From NCBI RefSeq assembly GCF_003337235.1, contig NZ_QPJC01000002.1, positions 434,001 through 498,000 on the forward strand: 64,000 nt of DNA, in the 5' to 3' direction. Origin of the DNA: Halopolyspora algeriensis (lineage in GTDB: Bacteria; Actinomycetota; Actinomycetes; Mycobacteriales; Pseudonocardiaceae). The position numbers were made by a program, and so were the translations under genes. This document shows, one piece after another, positions 17,376-24,564 of this stretch. Every line of letters starts with the position of its first letter. The first letter of the stretch is position 1. The notes beneath the pieces are model-generated. The model did not search any database. It saw nothing but the letters and a program-made list of their open reading frames with translations, and was not told the origin of the DNA.

Positions 17376-17401
17376 GCAAATTTCTTTGCCGTTCTGGCAA
17401 A
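17376..17401. promoter_or_regulatory. Overlapping inverted repeats, likely operator of XRE-cupin regulator
   Basis: Two interlocked palindromes share a half-site: GCAAA-TTTC-TTTGC at 17376-17389 and TTTGCC-GTTCT-GGCAAA at 17385-17401. They end 8 bp before the ATG of the XRE-cupin gene and about 45 bp before the flavoprotein start. This position and symmetry fit autoregulation and control of the divergent operon by the neighbouring repressor. The region is locally AT-rich. Confidence 0.6.
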
Positions 17402-17409
17402 ATGGCGGC

Positions 17410-18015
17410 ATGGACGACGACCTCGAGCAAGCGCTCGGCGCGGCCGGGCCCCGGCTCCGCGCATTGCGGCGGCAGCACGAGACCACGCTGGCCGACCTCT
17501 CGACGGCGACCGGCATCTCGGTGAGCACCCTGTCCCGGCTGGAGTCCGGTGCCCGCCGGCCGACCCTCGAACTGCTGCTCCCGCTGGCCCGAGCCCACGG
17601 CGTCACGCTCGACGAACTCGTCGACGCCCCGCCCACCGGAGACCCGCGCGTCCACCTGCGCCCGATCACCCGCGGTGGCATGACCATGCTGCCCCTGACC
17701 CGCCGAACCGGCGGTATCCAGGCCTACAAGCTCGTGCTCCCGGCCGACAGCCGCCCCGGCGATCCGGATCCCCGAACCCACGAGGGCTACGAATGGCTCT
17801 ACGTTCTCAACGGACGGCTGCGGCTCGTGCTCGGTGAACACGACCTGGTGCTCTCGCCCGGTGAAGCCGCCGAGTTCGACACCCGCACACCGCACTGGTT
17901 CGGTGCCGCCGACACCGAATCCGTCGAGTTCCTCAGCCTGTTCGGCAAGCAGGGCGAACGGGCACATTTGCGCGCCCGGCCCCGGACAACACACGCATCC
18001 GGGCGAGCCGAGTAA
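17410..18015 (+). CDS. XRE-family regulator with C-terminal cupin domain
   Basis: A protein of 201 residues. The helix-turn-helix is residues 12-66 (LRALRRQHETTLADLSTATG and VSTLSRLESGARRPTLELLL). The cupin sensor domain is residues 85-190, with THEGYEWLYVLNGRLRLVLG and the second cupin box RTPHWFGAADTESVEFLSLF. This arrangement is the standard one-component regulator that binds a small ligand in the cupin barrel. Its ATG lies 8 bp after a double inverted repeat, and the divergent operon encodes a thioredoxin-reductase-like enzyme and a methyltransferase, its probable targets. Confidence 0.9.
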   Translation: MDDDLEQALGAAGPRLRALRRQHETTLADLSTATGISVSTLSRLESGARRPTLELLLPLARAHGVTLDELVDAPPTGDPRVHLRPITRGGMTMLPLTRRTGGIQAYKLVLPADSRPGDPDPRTHEGYEWLYVLNGRLRLVLGEHDLVLSPGEAAEFDTRTPHWFGAADTESVEFLSLFGKQGERAHLRARPRTTHASGRAE

Positions 18016-18472
18016 GGCGCCGCACGGTGCGAGCGGCGGAGCCGGAAGCTGCGCCACGCTCCGTCGAGCCCCGACATCAGGAGGCCGTCTACGGGGTCGG
18101 ACGGGCCACGGCCGTTGCCTGTCTCGCCGCTGACCAGCACCGCAGTCTGTGAACAGGCCTCCACGGCACGTATCGTGGAAGGTGGCGGAGCGTTGCTGTG
18201 CACTCCGCCACCGCGCCCACGGGCGCACCTCTCTCCGGTTGCTGCGTGGTTCGGGGCCGACGCCGACCGGAGGTCCGCGGCCGTGCTGCACGCAGCACGG
18301 CCGCACCCGGGCGCGGGGAGAATCGCAGGCGCCGTTCGGGGGGCTTGCGATCTTCCCGCGCCCAACCGTACCTCTTTCGCACGTGTCCGTACCGCTACGG
18401 GCGCTGCGGGATGCAGCAACCGAAGTTCGCGGCCACGGCCATCGCGGCCGGGCCGCCGCGAGCGAGGTGGGG
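18016..18472. other. 457-bp intergenic stretch, nothing recognised
   Basis: This region lies between the XRE-cupin gene and a convergent acetyltransferase gene. Short open frames on both strands have Arg/Ala/Pro-rich, non-protein-like composition. No clear terminator, repeat or promoter was found. Confidence 0.4.
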
Positions 18473-18784
18473 TTATTCTCCGCGGTGTCGCCGGTCGTCG
18501 ACGAGATCGGCGTATTCCGGATGCTTGCGGATGTAGCCGGCGACGTAGGGGCACAGCGGGGTCACCCACCGGCCCTCGGCACGGGCGGCGTTCAGCGTCT
18601 CCCGCGTGAGCTGCCCGGCCAGTCCCCGGCCCCGATGGGCGGGGTCGATCTCGACATGGGGCAGCACCATCCGGTCCGGATGGCGCTGGTACTCGGCGAA
18701 TCCGATCACCCGGTCCTGGAGGCGGAGCTCGAATCGGGTCTGTTCCGGGTTGTCGAGGACCTGCGCGTTGTCGGTGTGGCTCAT
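18473..18784 (-). CDS. Short GNAT N-acetyltransferase (YjdJ-like)
   Basis: A protein of 103 residues. The acetyl-CoA pyrophosphate loop is HRGRGLAGQLTRETL at about residue 50, preceded by the strand MVLPHVEIDP. The C-terminus WVTPLCPYVAGYIRKHPEYA is the signature of the small GNAT-like group (Gcn5-related, YjdJ). These single-domain proteins are about 90-110 residues, so this one looks complete. The acceptor is unknown. The N-terminus DNPEQTRFELRLQDRVIGFA forms the opening strands. Confidence 0.88.
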   Translation of the reverse strand: MSHTDNAQVLDNPEQTRFELRLQDRVIGFAEYQRHPDRMVLPHVEIDPAHRGRGLAGQLTRETLNAARAEGRWVTPLCPYVAGYIRKHPEYADLVDDRRHRGE

Positions 18785-19196
18785 CTCGGTGTCCCGGTCG
18801 GTATCGGTGTGACAGGCTCGCTGCCCTCACGATAGCGGTTCGTGCTCGCACGGGCCGCGCACCGCCTCGGCCCCGTGGTGGGTGGTCGGGGCGAGGCCGT
18901 CCCGAGAGGGATGTCACAACCGGCAGCGGAAACATCACCCGAGGGCCACGACGTTGTCCCGGTGGTCGAAACGCACCCGTCCCCCGGGCCACACGTGCCG
19001 GCCTTGCACCGGATCCCTCCGGTGGGAGCCGACCGGGCGTATCGACCGGCCCTCGTTTCTCTCGGCCGTGCGCTGCCGGACAGCCGCAGGGCCGACAAAA
19101 GAGGTCTTCCACAGTCAGCTCGCCGCACGCCGGCCGGGGTACGGCCCGGCTGCGGCACCACGTCATCACACACGCCTCGAAAGGGGGCGGCAGGCC
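18785..19196. other. 412-bp region upstream of whiB-like gene
   Basis: No gene was recognised here. The segment must contain the promoters of the divergent acetyltransferase (minus) and the WhiB-like gene (plus). A ribosome binding site AAAGGGGG lies at about 19180-19187 for the latter. Other frames across the region show only Arg/Pro/Gly-rich shadow composition. Confidence 0.4.
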
Positions 19197-19463
19197 ATGG
19201 ACGAACACGACAAGACCGACTGGCGGCATCGCGCCGCCTGCCGCGACGAGGATCCCGAACTGTTCTTTCCCATCTCCGACATGGGCCCGGGCGCCCGGCA
19301 GGCCGAGCAGGCCAAGGCCGTGTGCGCGCGCTGCCCGGTGCGTTCGGAATGCCTGAACTATGCCCTGAACAACGGGCTCAACCACGGGATTTTCGGCGGC
19401 ATGACCGAACGGGAGCGGCACCAATTCAACCGCACGTCCCACAGCCGGTCCCGGGCCGCCTGA
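19197..19463 (+). CDS. WhiB-family iron-sulfur transcription factor (WhiB1/WblE-like)
   Basis: A protein of 88 residues. The four cluster ligands are C15, C43, C46 and C52 (CRDEDPELFF, then CARCPVRSEC), which bind a 4Fe-4S cluster. The N-terminus DWRHRAACRDEDPELFFP is very like mycobacterial WhiB1. The turn motif reads GIFGG instead of the usual G[VI]WGG; in WhiB1 the tryptophan there contacts the sigma factor. A basic C-terminal tail follows. WhiB1/WblE proteins bind region 4 of the primary sigma factor and respond to NO. A large palindrome follows 69 bp after the stop. Confidence 0.93.
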   Translation: MDEHDKTDWRHRAACRDEDPELFFPISDMGPGARQAEQAKAVCARCPVRSECLNYALNNGLNHGIFGGMTERERHQFNRTSHSRSRAA

Positions 19464-19532
19464 CCCGCCGCGCCGGCGGGCGGCGGCTGTGGGCCGGTGC
19501 TGCTGTGTCAACAGCAGCCGACTGTGGTGCTT

Positions 19533-19578
19533 GTCGGGTCGCCTCACTCGGGCACGTGCCCGGATGAGGCGACCCGAC
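19533..19578. terminator. 46-bp near-perfect palindrome after whiB-like gene
   Basis: Arms GTCGGGTCGCCTCA (19533-19546) and TGAGGCGACCCGAC (19565-19578) match perfectly. The centre CGGGCACGTGCCCG (19549-19562) is itself a 14-bp palindrome. It would form a long hairpin or cruciform. It lies in the 329-bp gap between the WhiB-like gene and the next gene on the same strand. Termination is the simplest role, though no T-run follows, and a protein-binding site is possible. Confidence 0.55.
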
Positions 19579-19792
19579 TTGTCTCGGTCCCGCCCGGAAG
19601 GCGGTACCCGACCGTGCGTGACCAGCGGATATCGCTTGTTGCGGCCGGGCGGACCGGTGTGAGCTCGGGCGCGCTGCCGCGACCCCGGGCATGTGGGGGT
19701 GTTTGATCGAATCGTGACCGGTAAGGTCAGGCCCGCCGGTGGGATTCACTCGCCGGTGGTACTGGCCGCTGCTTCTCACCGAGTCGATACGG

Positions 19793-20287
19793 ATGACACT
19801 TCAAGACGACCTTGCTCGAACGTGGTTCCAGCCGATGGACCCGAGGGAGCCCTCGCAGCAGGACCGGCAACGGCCGGAATCAGGGCCGCTGACCACTCGT
19901 GTCGTGGGCGAATTGCCGCTCGACGAGCCGCACCCTCCAGCACCGCCCGAGCCCGAACGGCTCGAAGTGACCCAGCCCTACATCCCCGCCATCAGCGACC
20001 GTCCTCCCGAGTTCGCCAAGCGTCTCAATCCCGACCGGCCTCCCGAGCCGGCCACCGGCGGGTCGGCCGTGGACGGGCCGACCACATTCACCCCACCACC
20101 TCCGGCGGCGACCGATCCCCCACCCGCTGTGGAGGCACCGACCACCGGTGTCCCCACCCACGCGCAGGGAGCCACACCGGCAGGCAGTGCCCCTTCCGGT
20201 AAACGCCGAAGCCTGGCGCGGCGCGTGGTGCGCCGAATCCTCGGCCCGGACTTGCTGCGCAAGGACCCGGCACCGAAGCAGCGCTGA
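19793..20287 (+). CDS. Proline-rich hypothetical protein with basic C-terminus
   Basis: A protein of 164 residues from the ATG at 19793; a GTG at 19739 is an alternative start adding 18 residues. Residues 15-135 are Pro/Asp/Glu/Thr-rich with low complexity (FTPPPPAATDPPPAVEAPTT), so probably disordered. The C-terminus turns strongly basic: KRRSLARRVVRRILGPDLLR. No membrane span or known domain was seen. It is followed 30 bp later by a GT39-type membrane protein, so the two may be co-transcribed. The basic tail could bind acidic lipids or nucleic acid, but this is speculative. Confidence 0.55.
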   Translation: MTLQDDLARTWFQPMDPREPSQQDRQRPESGPLTTRVVGELPLDEPHPPAPPEPERLEVTQPYIPAISDRPPEFAKRLNPDRPPEPATGGSAVDGPTTFTPPPPAATDPPPAVEAPTTGVPTHAQGATPAGSAPSGKRRSLARRVVRRILGPDLLRKDPAPKQR

Positions 20288-20317
20288 GCCGGCGGCCGAC
20301 GTCCGATCGCCGCCCGC

Positions 20318-21859
20318 ATGATCTCTTCCACCGGCAGTGCGCCTTCCGCGCAGCTGCCCGCGTCCCCGTCCGCCCGAGGGTCTCTGGCAGCACCGGCCGT
20401 CGGGCCGGTGCTGCTGGTGGCCGCAGCGCTGGCGGCCGCGTTGCTGCTGACCAGCCACCGCTACGGCTACTTCGGGGACGAGCTGTACTTCCTCGCAGCC
20501 GGTCAACACCTGTCCTGGGGCTATGCCGACCAGGGTCCGGCCGTGCCGCTGATCGCCCGGATGATGCAGACGCTGGCTCCGGGCTCGCTGGTGGTGCTGC
20601 GCATTCCGCCGCTGCTGGCCACGGTGGGCTGTGTGGTGCTGGCTGCGGCCATGGCCCGGGAGCTCGGCGGCAACCGCCGAGCTCAGGTACTCGCCGCGGG
20701 TGCCTGTGCGATCTCGCCGCATTTCCTCGGTTCGGGACATCTGCTGGCGACCTGGTCGTTCGATCAGGCCTTGTGGGCGTTGATCACCTGGCTGCTCCTG
20801 CGGTGGGTGCGGTTGCATGCCCGGGGCGATCCCGATGATCGGTTGCTGCTGGGGGCCGGTCTTGTCACGGCGGCAGCCCTGCAGGTCAAGTTCCTCATCC
20901 CCGCGTTCTGGCTGGCGCTGGCCGTGGCCGTGCTGACCGACGGCCCCCGCGTGTTGCTGCGGCGCCCCCTGTTGTGGGCCGGTGGGGGCGTGGCCGTGCT
21001 GGCGAGTGTGCCCGCGCTGGTGTGGCAGGCCACGCACGGCTGGCCGCAGGCGAGCATGACCGAAACGGTGGCCACCGAGACGGGCAGCGCCTGGTCGTTT
21101 CTGGCCGTGGCCGGGAATCAGGCCGGGGCGGTCGGCGCCGTGCTCGCCGTGCTGGGCCTGTGGTTCCTGCTGCGCGCTCCCGGGTTGCGGCAGTACCGGT
21201 TTCTGGCAGGCACGACCCTGCTGCTGCTGGTGGTGTTCCTGACCGCCGGGGGCCGCCCGTACTACATCGCCGGGCTGTATCCGCTGCTGTTCGCCGCGGC
21301 GGTGGTGGGGTTGCAGCATCACCGCGTCGCGGCGGGCGTGCTGCGCCGCGGGTGGCTGATGGCCGGGATTTACGGGGTCTCGGCGGGGATGGCGATGACT
21401 GCGCTGCCGATCCTGCCCGCCTCCACGATCCGGCCGTCCGAGGTCGTCAGCACCGCCAGCCTCGGCTGGCCCGAACTGACCGCCGACGTGGCCGAGGCCT
21501 ACCGCACGCTGCCGCCCGGGCAGCGCCCCGACACGGCCGTGCTCACCCACGATTACTGGTCGGCTGCTGCGATCCGGCACTACGGTCCGCAACGCGGGAT
21601 CGCCGAGGTCTACAGCCCCAGCCGAGGGTTCTGGTACTTCGGGCGCCCCTCGGCGGCCACCGAGCAGGTGGTCTACCTCGGCGCCGACCGGTCGGTGCTG
21701 GCCCGCCACTTCCGCAGCGTGCGCCGGGTGGGCACGGTGCGCACCGGGCAGGCGGTGGCCACCTACTACGAGGGGATGCCGATCTGGGTCGCGCGAGGAC
21801 CCGAGCAGCCGTGGCCGGTGCTGTGGCCACGGCTGCAGCACATGAGCCTGTGGGGGTGA
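20318..21859 (+). CDS. Glycosyltransferase family 39-like integral membrane protein
   Basis: A protein of 513 residues with about ten membrane helices. The first extracytoplasmic loop has YFGDELYFLAAGQHLSWGY, carrying the acidic pair expected of the GT-C fold catalytic site, followed by DQGPAVPLIARMM. The C-terminal soluble part (from about residue 360) includes VLTHDYWSAAAIRHYGPQ and FWYFGRPS. These ArnT/PMT-like proteins transfer a sugar from a polyprenyl-phosphate donor to lipid or protein outside the membrane. The acceptor is not predictable. It ends 3 bp before the convergent ArsI/CadI-like gene. Confidence 0.85.
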   Translation: MISSTGSAPSAQLPASPSARGSLAAPAVGPVLLVAAALAAALLLTSHRYGYFGDELYFLAAGQHLSWGYADQGPAVPLIARMMQTLAPGSLVVLRIPPLLATVGCVVLAAAMARELGGNRRAQVLAAGACAISPHFLGSGHLLATWSFDQALWALITWLLLRWVRLHARGDPDDRLLLGAGLVTAAALQVKFLIPAFWLALAVAVLTDGPRVLLRRPLLWAGGGVAVLASVPALVWQATHGWPQASMTETVATETGSAWSFLAVAGNQAGAVGAVLAVLGLWFLLRAPGLRQYRFLAGTTLLLLVVFLTAGGRPYYIAGLYPLLFAAAVVGLQHHRVAAGVLRRGWLMAGIYGVSAGMAMTALPILPASTIRPSEVVSTASLGWPELTADVAEAYRTLPPGQRPDTAVLTHDYWSAAAIRHYGPQRGIAEVYSPSRGFWYFGRPSAATEQVVYLGADRSVLARHFRSVRRVGTVRTGQAVATYYEGMPIWVARGPEQPWPVLWPRLQHMSLWG

Positions 21860-21862
21860 CGA

Positions 21863-22306
21863 TCACGCGCCGGCTGCGGCCGGTTCGGTGCCGGCGGTGC
21901 AGCACCCGGAGGCATCGGCGCCGCCGGGTCCGAAGGTGGCGGAGTCGGCCTTGACGACATAGATCTCCCAGGGTTCGCGGCCGGGGCCGTGGACCCAGAC
22001 CTTGTCCTGCTGGGCGTAGCAGCAGGTGCTGTCCTGCTCGGTGTCGATGGCCAGTCCCCCCTGCCGCAGGCGGGCGGTGGCCGCCGCGACTTCCTCGGTG
22101 GTGGCGACTTCGGTGCCCAGATGATCCAAGACGGTGTCCTGGCCGGTTTCCCCTTCGAGCAGCACCAGCTTCAGCGGGGGTTCGGCGAGGGCGAAGTTGG
22201 CGTATCCGGGGCGGCGCTTGGCGGGTTCGGCGCCGAGCAGCTTGGTGTAGAAGTCGATCGATCCGTCCAGGTCACCGACCCGGAGGGCGAGTTGCACGCG
22301 GGACAT
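21863..22306 (-). CDS. ArsI/CadI-family heavy-metal(oid) resistance metalloenzyme
   Basis: A protein of 147 residues with a vicinal-oxygen-chelate fold (RVQLALRVGDLDGSIDFYTK, then LGAEPAKRRPGYANFAL). The family signature pair C95-C96 lies in DSTCCYAQQDKVWVHGPG, and WEIYVVKAD follows. Candidate iron ligands by position are Q5, H62 and E114. A second Cys pair, C135-C136, lies in the flexible tail. ArsI cleaves the C-As bond of trivalent organoarsenicals; CadI is its cadmium-induced relative in mycobacteria, and sequence alone does not decide between them. A perfect ArsR-type palindrome lies 25 bp upstream of the start, indicating metal-responsive control. Confidence 0.9.
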   Translation of the reverse strand: MSRVQLALRVGDLDGSIDFYTKLLGAEPAKRRPGYANFALAEPPLKLVLLEGETGQDTVLDHLGTEVATTEEVAAATARLRQGGLAIDTEQDSTCCYAQQDKVWVHGPGREPWEIYVVKADSATFGPGGADASGCCTAGTEPAAAGA

Positions 22307-22330
22307 GCCGGCTCCTTGCTCGTGGTCTTC

Positions 22331-22352
22331 TGATTCGATGTGTATCGAATCA
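22331..22352. promoter_or_regulatory. ArsR/SmtB-type operator upstream of arsI/cadI-like gene
   Basis: TGATTCGAT-GTGT-ATCGAATCA is a perfect inverted repeat with 9-bp arms, ending 25 bp before the gene's ATG. Length, AT-rich arms and placement fit an ArsR/SmtB-family repressor site. No ArsR gene is adjacent, so the regulator would act in trans. Confidence 0.65.
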
Positions 22353-22379
22353 ATGGTATCGGCAAGTGTGTCCCCTGTG

Positions 22380-22393
22380 TTGACAGATGTCAA
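22380..22393. promoter_or_regulatory. TTGACA-GA-TGTCAA palindrome, possible -35/operator
   Basis: A second perfect palindrome lies 28 bp beyond the ArsR-type site. It contains TTGACA on both strands, a consensus -35 hexamer, so it may be promoter, operator or both. The 22394-22603 stretch beyond it holds no recognisable gene. Confidence 0.4.
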
Positions 22394-22603
22394 TACAGAG
22401 ATATGTCGAAACAGCGGTGGGATCGGCCCGCGCCCCGACAGCCACTGCGGGCGGGGCTTCGCCGAGAACGGCGCACCGCAGGGCGGCAGGCACGTGTGAC
22501 CGGCCACGTCGGTGGGCATCCCCGCAGGTGCGGTGGTTGCCGCCACAGCAACCGCCGGGCGTGAACGACGACCTCACCGCAGGACGAAAAAAGGGGAGTT
22601 CCG

Positions 22604-22711
22604 ATGCCTCTGCTGCTGACCCGCATGGCAAACTTCACCCGCGAGATCAACCGGTGCCGCAACTGCATGTACGGCCGCACCACGCGCAGCGACCGGGGCA
22701 GCCGTCAGTAG
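22604..22711 (+). CDS. 35-residue Cys-containing micropeptide with strong ribosome binding site
   Basis: The frame MPLLLTRMANFTREINRC continues with RNCMYGRTTRSDRGSRQ. AAGGGGAG lies 5 nt before the ATG within a purine run, among the strongest ribosome binding sites in this window. CRNC is a CxxC pair that could hold metal. Net charge is strongly positive. It precedes the DUF1264 gene by about 200 bp on the same strand. No family was recognised. Expression is unproven, and its size gives little statistical support. Confidence 0.4.
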   Translation: MPLLLTRMANFTREINRCRNCMYGRTTRSDRGSRQ

Positions 22712-22915
22712 CCGTCCCACTGCAGTCCTCTCCCACTGCGCCGCACCCGCAACCCGGCTACGGCGCCGACATCCGCACCCGCCCCACCGCGTGAACCCGT
22801 CCGCCGGTCGAAGCCCCGGCCGCGACTGCCCGGAGCCGCCCGGGGCCGAGGGCGCGGTTCGACGCAGGAGGGCGGGAAGCAGGCCTGGGGCAACCGCGTC
22901 GACCGAGGAGCAACC

Positions 22916-23656
22916 GTGGTGAATCCGAGCATCCCGCAGCGGCACTCGCCGCTGGCACCCCCCGGGGAACCGACGAGCCGCTGGCGGGCCACGCTGGACG
23001 CGGGAGCCAAGGTGCTGCAGGAGACCGGTCCGCTGCACGGATTCGACGTGTACGTGGTGGGATTTCACTGCGCCAAGGGCGACCCGGACATGCAGATGGA
23101 GGCCCACCACTACTGCCGGGTGGTCAACGACGAGATGCTGCAGTGCGTGCTGTTCGACGGCAACACCACCGAGGCGAACCTGATCGGGATCGAATACATC
23201 GTCTCCGAGCAGCTGTTTGCCACCTTGTCGCAGGAGGAGAAGTCCTTGTGGCATCCGCACAACTTCGAGGTGCTGTCCGGGCAGCTGGTGGCCCCCGGGC
23301 TGCCGGAAAAGGCGGAAAAGGCCTTGATGAAGTTGCTGGTGAACTCCTACGGCAAGACCTGGCACACCTGGCACACCGGCCGCCACGACGGCGAGCCGGG
23401 CACGGCGTTGCCGCAGGGAGAACCGACGCTGATGTGGTCGTTCAACCGCGAGGGGGAATGCGACCCGGCGCTGGCCGCCGATCGCAACCGGCTGCTGGAT
23501 ATCGATACCGCGGCCAAATCCGCCGACCGGCAGGACTTCGTGCCGCTGGCCCGTCCACAGCACGGTGTCGACGACATGGCCGCGGACTTCACCGACACCC
23601 GCCCCATCCCCGGGGTGGTCGACGAGCGGGCCGAGGAGCGCCCGGACCACGGCTGA
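22916..23656 (+). CDS. DUF1264 / oil-body-associated-protein-like protein
   Basis: A protein of 246 residues; GAGGAG precedes tandem GTG codons at 22916 and 22919. The DUF1264 pattern is clear: GFDVYVVGFHCAKGDPDMQM, then EAHHYCRVVNDEMLQCVLFD, and WHPHNFEVLSGQLVAPGLPE, with GKTWHTWHTGRHD in the second half. Plant homologues (OBAPs) associate with oil bodies; bacterial homologues have no established role. The conserved His and Cys residues suggest a metal site. It appears soluble, without signal peptide. Confidence 0.85.
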   Translation: MVNPSIPQRHSPLAPPGEPTSRWRATLDAGAKVLQETGPLHGFDVYVVGFHCAKGDPDMQMEAHHYCRVVNDEMLQCVLFDGNTTEANLIGIEYIVSEQLFATLSQEEKSLWHPHNFEVLSGQLVAPGLPEKAEKALMKLLVNSYGKTWHTWHTGRHDGEPGTALPQGEPTLMWSFNREGECDPALAADRNRLLDIDTAAKSADRQDFVPLARPQHGVDDMAADFTDTRPIPGVVDERAEERPDHG

Positions 23657-23669
23657 GCGTGCCGGTTCA

Positions 23670-23702
23670 CCCGGCCTTCGGCCGATGTCGGCCCGGCCGG
23701 GG
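23670..23702. terminator. Nested GC hairpin between convergent genes
   Basis: Outer arms CCCGGCC (23670-23676) and GGCCGGG (23696-23702) enclose GGCCGA-TG-TCGGCC (23680-23693). It lies between the convergent DUF1264 and aminopeptidase-like genes and likely ends transcription from both sides. Confidence 0.5.
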
Positions 23703-23704
23703 AT

Positions 23705-24469
23705 TCAGGGGGCGGTGAGCACCCGCGGGCCGTGCTCGGTGACGGCCACCGTGTGCTGCACGTGGGCGGATCGCGAGCCGTCGCCGGTGTGCAGCGACCC
23801 GTCGGCGGCGCGTTCGAGGTCCTGCCGGCCGCCGGCCAGCAGCACCGGCGCGATCGTCACCACCATGCCGGGACGCAGCGGGGTTCCCTGCCCGGGCCGC
23901 CCGTCGTTGGGCACGAACGGGTCCTGACGCTGCTGCCGCCCGATGCCGTGACCACCGAGCCGAGCGGGAACGCCGTATCCGCCGCTACGGCTCACCACCC
24001 CGATCGCGCGGGCGATGTCGCCGGTGTGGTGGCCGGGCACCGCTGCGGCGATACCGTCCTGCAGCGCCTGCCGCGCCGTGTCCGCCAGCACCACATCCTC
24101 CTGGCGAGGGGTGCCGACCGGAACGGTCATCGCCGCGGCGGCATGCCACCCGTCGAGGCAGGCGCGGCAGTCGATGCTGAGCAGGTCCCCGCCGGTCAGG
24201 TGATAGCGCCCGGGGAGGCCGTGCAGGACGACGTCGTTGACCGAGGTCGCCACCATCTGCGGAAACGGGGTGGGTGCTCGGCTCGGTCGGTGGTGCGCCT
24301 CCGCCGGTGTCGCCCCGGCCTCGGCGAGAACCGTCCCGGCGAGCTCGTCGAGCTCGGCCAGGGCCGTGCCGGGCCGGGCGTGGCGGCGCACCGTGGCGAG
24401 CACGTCGGCCACCACCAGCCCCGTCCGGCCCATCGCGTCGAGCTCCGTGGGAGTCCTGAGTTCGATCAT
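23705..24469 (-). CDS. Methionine aminopeptidase-like protein missing metal ligands
   Basis: A protein of 254 residues with the full pita-bread fold of type I MetAP: NDVVLHGLPG (H83), LLSIDCRACLDGWHAAAAM (D100), GGHGIGRQQRQ (H174) and GMVVTIAPVL near the C-terminus. Active MetAP needs five metal ligands. Here D100 and H174 are kept, but the second aspartate is A111, the glutamate in the TIEP motif is A207 and the last glutamate is Q238. Catalysis by the usual dinuclear metal mechanism is therefore unlikely. The start is an ATG at 24467-24469. Cells need an active MetAP, so another copy must exist elsewhere. This may be a pseudoenzyme or a peptide-binding protein. Confidence 0.85.
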   Translation of the reverse strand: MIELRTPTELDAMGRTGLVVADVLATVRRHARPGTALAELDELAGTVLAEAGATPAEAHHRPSRAPTPFPQMVATSVNDVVLHGLPGRYHLTGGDLLSIDCRACLDGWHAAAAMTVPVGTPRQEDVVLADTARQALQDGIAAAVPGHHTGDIARAIGVVSRSGGYGVPARLGGHGIGRQQRQDPFVPNDGRPGQGTPLRPGMVVTIAPVLLAGGRQDLERAADGSLHTGDGSRSAHVQHTVAVTEHGPRVLTAP

Positions 24470-24564
24470 GTTCCACTCCGGGTATTCCGGCAGAGGCCCG
24501 CTCGTGTTCGGCCGCCGCACTGCCGAAGGGGCCCGGCAGCATCGCTTGCGAACGTGACGCTGTT

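Noticed and set aside
19880-21841. A 650-codon open frame antisense to the proline-rich and GT39 genes
   Set aside because: Composition is Gln/Gly/Arg/His-rich without motifs. The plus-strand gene has clear membrane helices, so the antisense frame is a high-GC shadow.
22387-22603. Possible ArsR-type regulator gene next to the ArsI/CadI-like gene
   Set aside because: Frames here contain no winged-helix motif and read as Arg/Pro-rich sequence.
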